A stretch of 33,071 nucleotides of DNA from an uncultured Erysipelotrichaceae bacterium. Lineage in GTDB: Bacteria; Bacillota_I; Bacilli_A; RFN20; CAG-826. The position numbers were made by a program, and so were the translations under genes. Below are positions 31,701 through 33,071 of this stretch, piece after piece. The first letter of the stretch is position 1. Each line of letters opens with the position of its first letter. The stretch covers positions 1 to 33,071 of the forward strand of contig ONAT01000013.1 in NCBI GenBank assembly GCA_900315885.1. The letters run 5' to 3'. The notes beneath the pieces are model-generated. The model saw nothing but the letters and a program-made list of their open reading frames with translations, searched no databases and was not told where the DNA came from.

Positions 31701-31715
31701 TCAGTAAAATGTGGC
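31682..31715 (-). terminator. Terminator of the glycosyltransferase gene
   Basis: On the minus strand GCCACATTTTAC, loop TGATT, GTAAAGCGTGGC, then TTTTT. One internal mismatch. It starts 13 bases after the stop codon. Confidence 0.85.
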
Positions 31716-31727
31716 CTATTGTAGCAG

Positions 31728-32969
31728 TTAATTGTTACCAATTAATTCTTGCTCTTTTTTTGGGAATACTTCACGCATATTAACTAACAAAATAATAATT
31801 ATTGCTAAGTTAATAAGGGCTGATAAGCGAACACAATCTTGACCTAAGAATTTGAAGATATATTCACCAGTTAAGAAATGCGTGTAGTTATTAACAGAAG
31901 AGAATATCATTAGCGGCGCTAAATAGTATTGTTTTTTTCTTACGATTACATACATTAAGATAAACATATCAGCCATAAAGAAATATCTTTCGTGCATGTG
32001 AGGTAAAACAAATGGAGTTATAATTGCGTACAAAGCAGCGACATAAAGCATATTATTTTCGTTGCATTCGACTTTTTTGTAATACAATACAAACATAATA
32101 AATAGTAGAACTGCAAGAGCAAACAAAATAGAAACACCTTTATTAAAACATTCGGCAAGTAAAGTCATTTCTAGAAAAGCATACATTGAACCAGCACCAT
32201 AATTCAAATTACTATATTCACCAAATTGTTTACCAATAATTGCGAATGGTTTTACGAATTCTCCTCCGACAAAATAACAAGGTAAAGCACTTATCATAAA
32301 GCCAACAGGAATAAGTAATAAATGCCATAAACGATATTTTTTGTTTAGCCACATAAATCCAAGAAGTGGCACAAAGAAAATAGTTTGAATTTTGAAAGAG
32401 AACGCTATTCCTAAGAGTAAACTTCCAAAAATGTTTTTCTTTTTTAAAAATAATAAGAAGGTATAGACAATAAGACAAACGTATATTTGGTCACATTGTC
32501 CCCACAAAGCCGAATTAGCAAAAACGCTTGGAGCAAATAAAACAATTAAATAAGAAATCAAAAATGTAATCTTTTTCTTGCTAAAATGATATGTTACAAG
32601 GCCAACACCAATAGCTAAAGCAAAATCAAAAAAGAAACTAATTGATTTAATAATTGCAATTGGCCTACCACCCAAATAACTCATCAAAGCAAGTAAATTA
32701 TTATAACCGAGAAGATAATCGTTATTCGTGGCTTGATCTATAGTTTTTAAAGCCAAGAAGTGACCGTTTTCACGGAAATAATTAAACCAAGGAACTAAGA
32801 AACTAGCCATATCTCCACTTAAATAATCAATAAATAAGATACGCATTGCTAAGGCGATTACAGATAAAACAATAAAAACAATAAGTAAGAGATGTTTTCG
32901 AAAGGATTTATTAAAATTTTCAAAAACATTATTGGACCATTTGTTGAATGAATCTAAGAATTTTTTCAT
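31728..32969 (-). CDS. GT-C membrane glycosyltransferase, Gpi18-like (COG5542 type)
   Basis: A 413-residue polytopic protein with about ten hydrophobic helices. After a basic N-terminus and first helix comes S-G-D-M-A-S-F-L-V-P-W (near 51-61), the outward loop with the catalytic acid of GT-C enzymes. Two further blocks are diagnostic for bacterial relatives of the Gpi18/PIG-V mannosyltransferases: A-L-W-G-Q-C-D-Q-I-Y and P-H-M-H-E-R-Y-F-F. These enzymes use a polyprenyl-phosphate sugar and glycosylate a lipid or protein at the outer face. Donor and acceptor are not readable. The RBS is a modest AAGG before ATG 32969. The upstream region carries a perfect palindrome over an extended -10, suggesting repressor control. 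Confidence 0.88.
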   Translation of the reverse strand: MKKFLDSFNKWSNNVFENFNKSFRKHLLLIVFIVLSVIALAMRILFIDYLSGDMASFLVPWFNYFRENGHFLALKTIDQATNNDYLLGYNNLLALMSYLGGRPIAIIKSISFFFDFALAIGVGLVTYHFSKKKITFLISYLIVLFAPSVFANSALWGQCDQIYVCLIVYTFLLFLKKKNIFGSLLLGIAFSFKIQTIFFVPLLGFMWLNKKYRLWHLLLIPVGFMISALPCYFVGGEFVKPFAIIGKQFGEYSNLNYGAGSMYAFLEMTLLAECFNKGVSILFALAVLLFIMFVLYYKKVECNENNMLYVAALYAIITPFVLPHMHERYFFMADMFILMYVIVRKKQYYLAPLMIFSSVNNYTHFLTGEYIFKFLGQDCVRLSALINLAIIIILLVNMREVFPKKEQELIGNN

Positions 32970-33046
32970 AATTGCCTTGTATTATAGAATTACTCAATTA
33001 AAAGAATAGTTCTATAACATTCCTTTCTTTGAGAACTGAGTGTTTA

Positions 33047-33071
33047 ATTATACCATCTGGCCAGATGGTAT
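33047..33071 (-). promoter_or_regulatory. Extended -10 promoter under a perfect 22-base palindrome
   Basis: ATACCATCTGG (33050-33060) and CCAGATGGTAT (33061-33071) are exact inverted copies with no spacer. On the minus strand the palindrome runs into TGGTATAAT, an extended -10 (33052-33047). The -35 would lie beyond the window. An 80-base leader follows before the glycosyltransferase gene and could fold through ACTCAATT/AACTGAGT. A second TATAAT at about 32982 is too close to the start codon to be convincing. Confidence 0.55.

Overview
The window is AT-rich chromosomal DNA from a low-GC, Gram-positive-type bacterium. Evidence for this: lipoproteins with lipoboxes, an AddAB rather than RecBCD helicase-nuclease, strong AGGAGG-type ribosome binding sites, Firmicutes-type GlpK and GalT (type 2), and U-tailed hairpin terminators after many units. 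TGA is a stop here (it ends addB and the ABC ATPase gene) and tryptophan is TGG, so this is the standard bacterial code, not a Mycoplasma code. A deep-branching Bacilli/Erysipelotrichia/RF39- or Acholeplasma-like organism fits, but this is inference from gene content.

Layout. 1-252: tail of an unidentified ORF and an inverted/direct repeat cluster that may be an element end. 253-1678 (minus): XTP/dITP pyrophosphatase and an XRE-HTH membrane protein. 1679-2243: structured intergenic DNA and a tRNA-Asp/tRNA-Gly pair (minus). 2264-4190 (minus): thioredoxin, TraX-like membrane protein, CPBP intramembrane protease. 4337-10123 (plus): a 1928-residue protein with a CvpA-like four-helix membrane anchor and about 14 divergent repeats of about 90-135 residues; this is the most novel object here. 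10212-16126 (plus): yigZ, mrp, pepP, malQ, a small orphan, glpK in one unit. 16275-22607 (plus): short addB, addA, a degenerate Nudix-like protein, a YcxB-like membrane protein. 22807-25441 (plus): a Cd/Zn resistance unit (CadC/SmtB-like repressor, free HMA metallochaperone, CPC P-type ATPase) with two palindromic operators. 25467-29717: an NMT1/SsuA-type ABC importer whose binding-protein gene is separated from the permease/ATPase genes by an oppositely oriented galT. 29842-30450: orphan. 30495-31643 (minus): secreted endonuclease I lipoprotein. 31728-32969 (minus): Gpi18-like GT-C membrane glycosyltransferase with a perfect palindrome over its promoter at the right edge.

The genes form a mostly housekeeping and accessory-metabolism region: glycerol, maltodextrin and galactose use, peptide turnover, nucleotide sanitation, DNA repair, metal efflux. 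No CRISPR array, intact transposase, phage gene or rRNA was seen. Where an upstream GTG, TTG or ATG would swallow a clear Shine-Dalgarno sequence, I moved the start to the ATG behind it; each case is noted.
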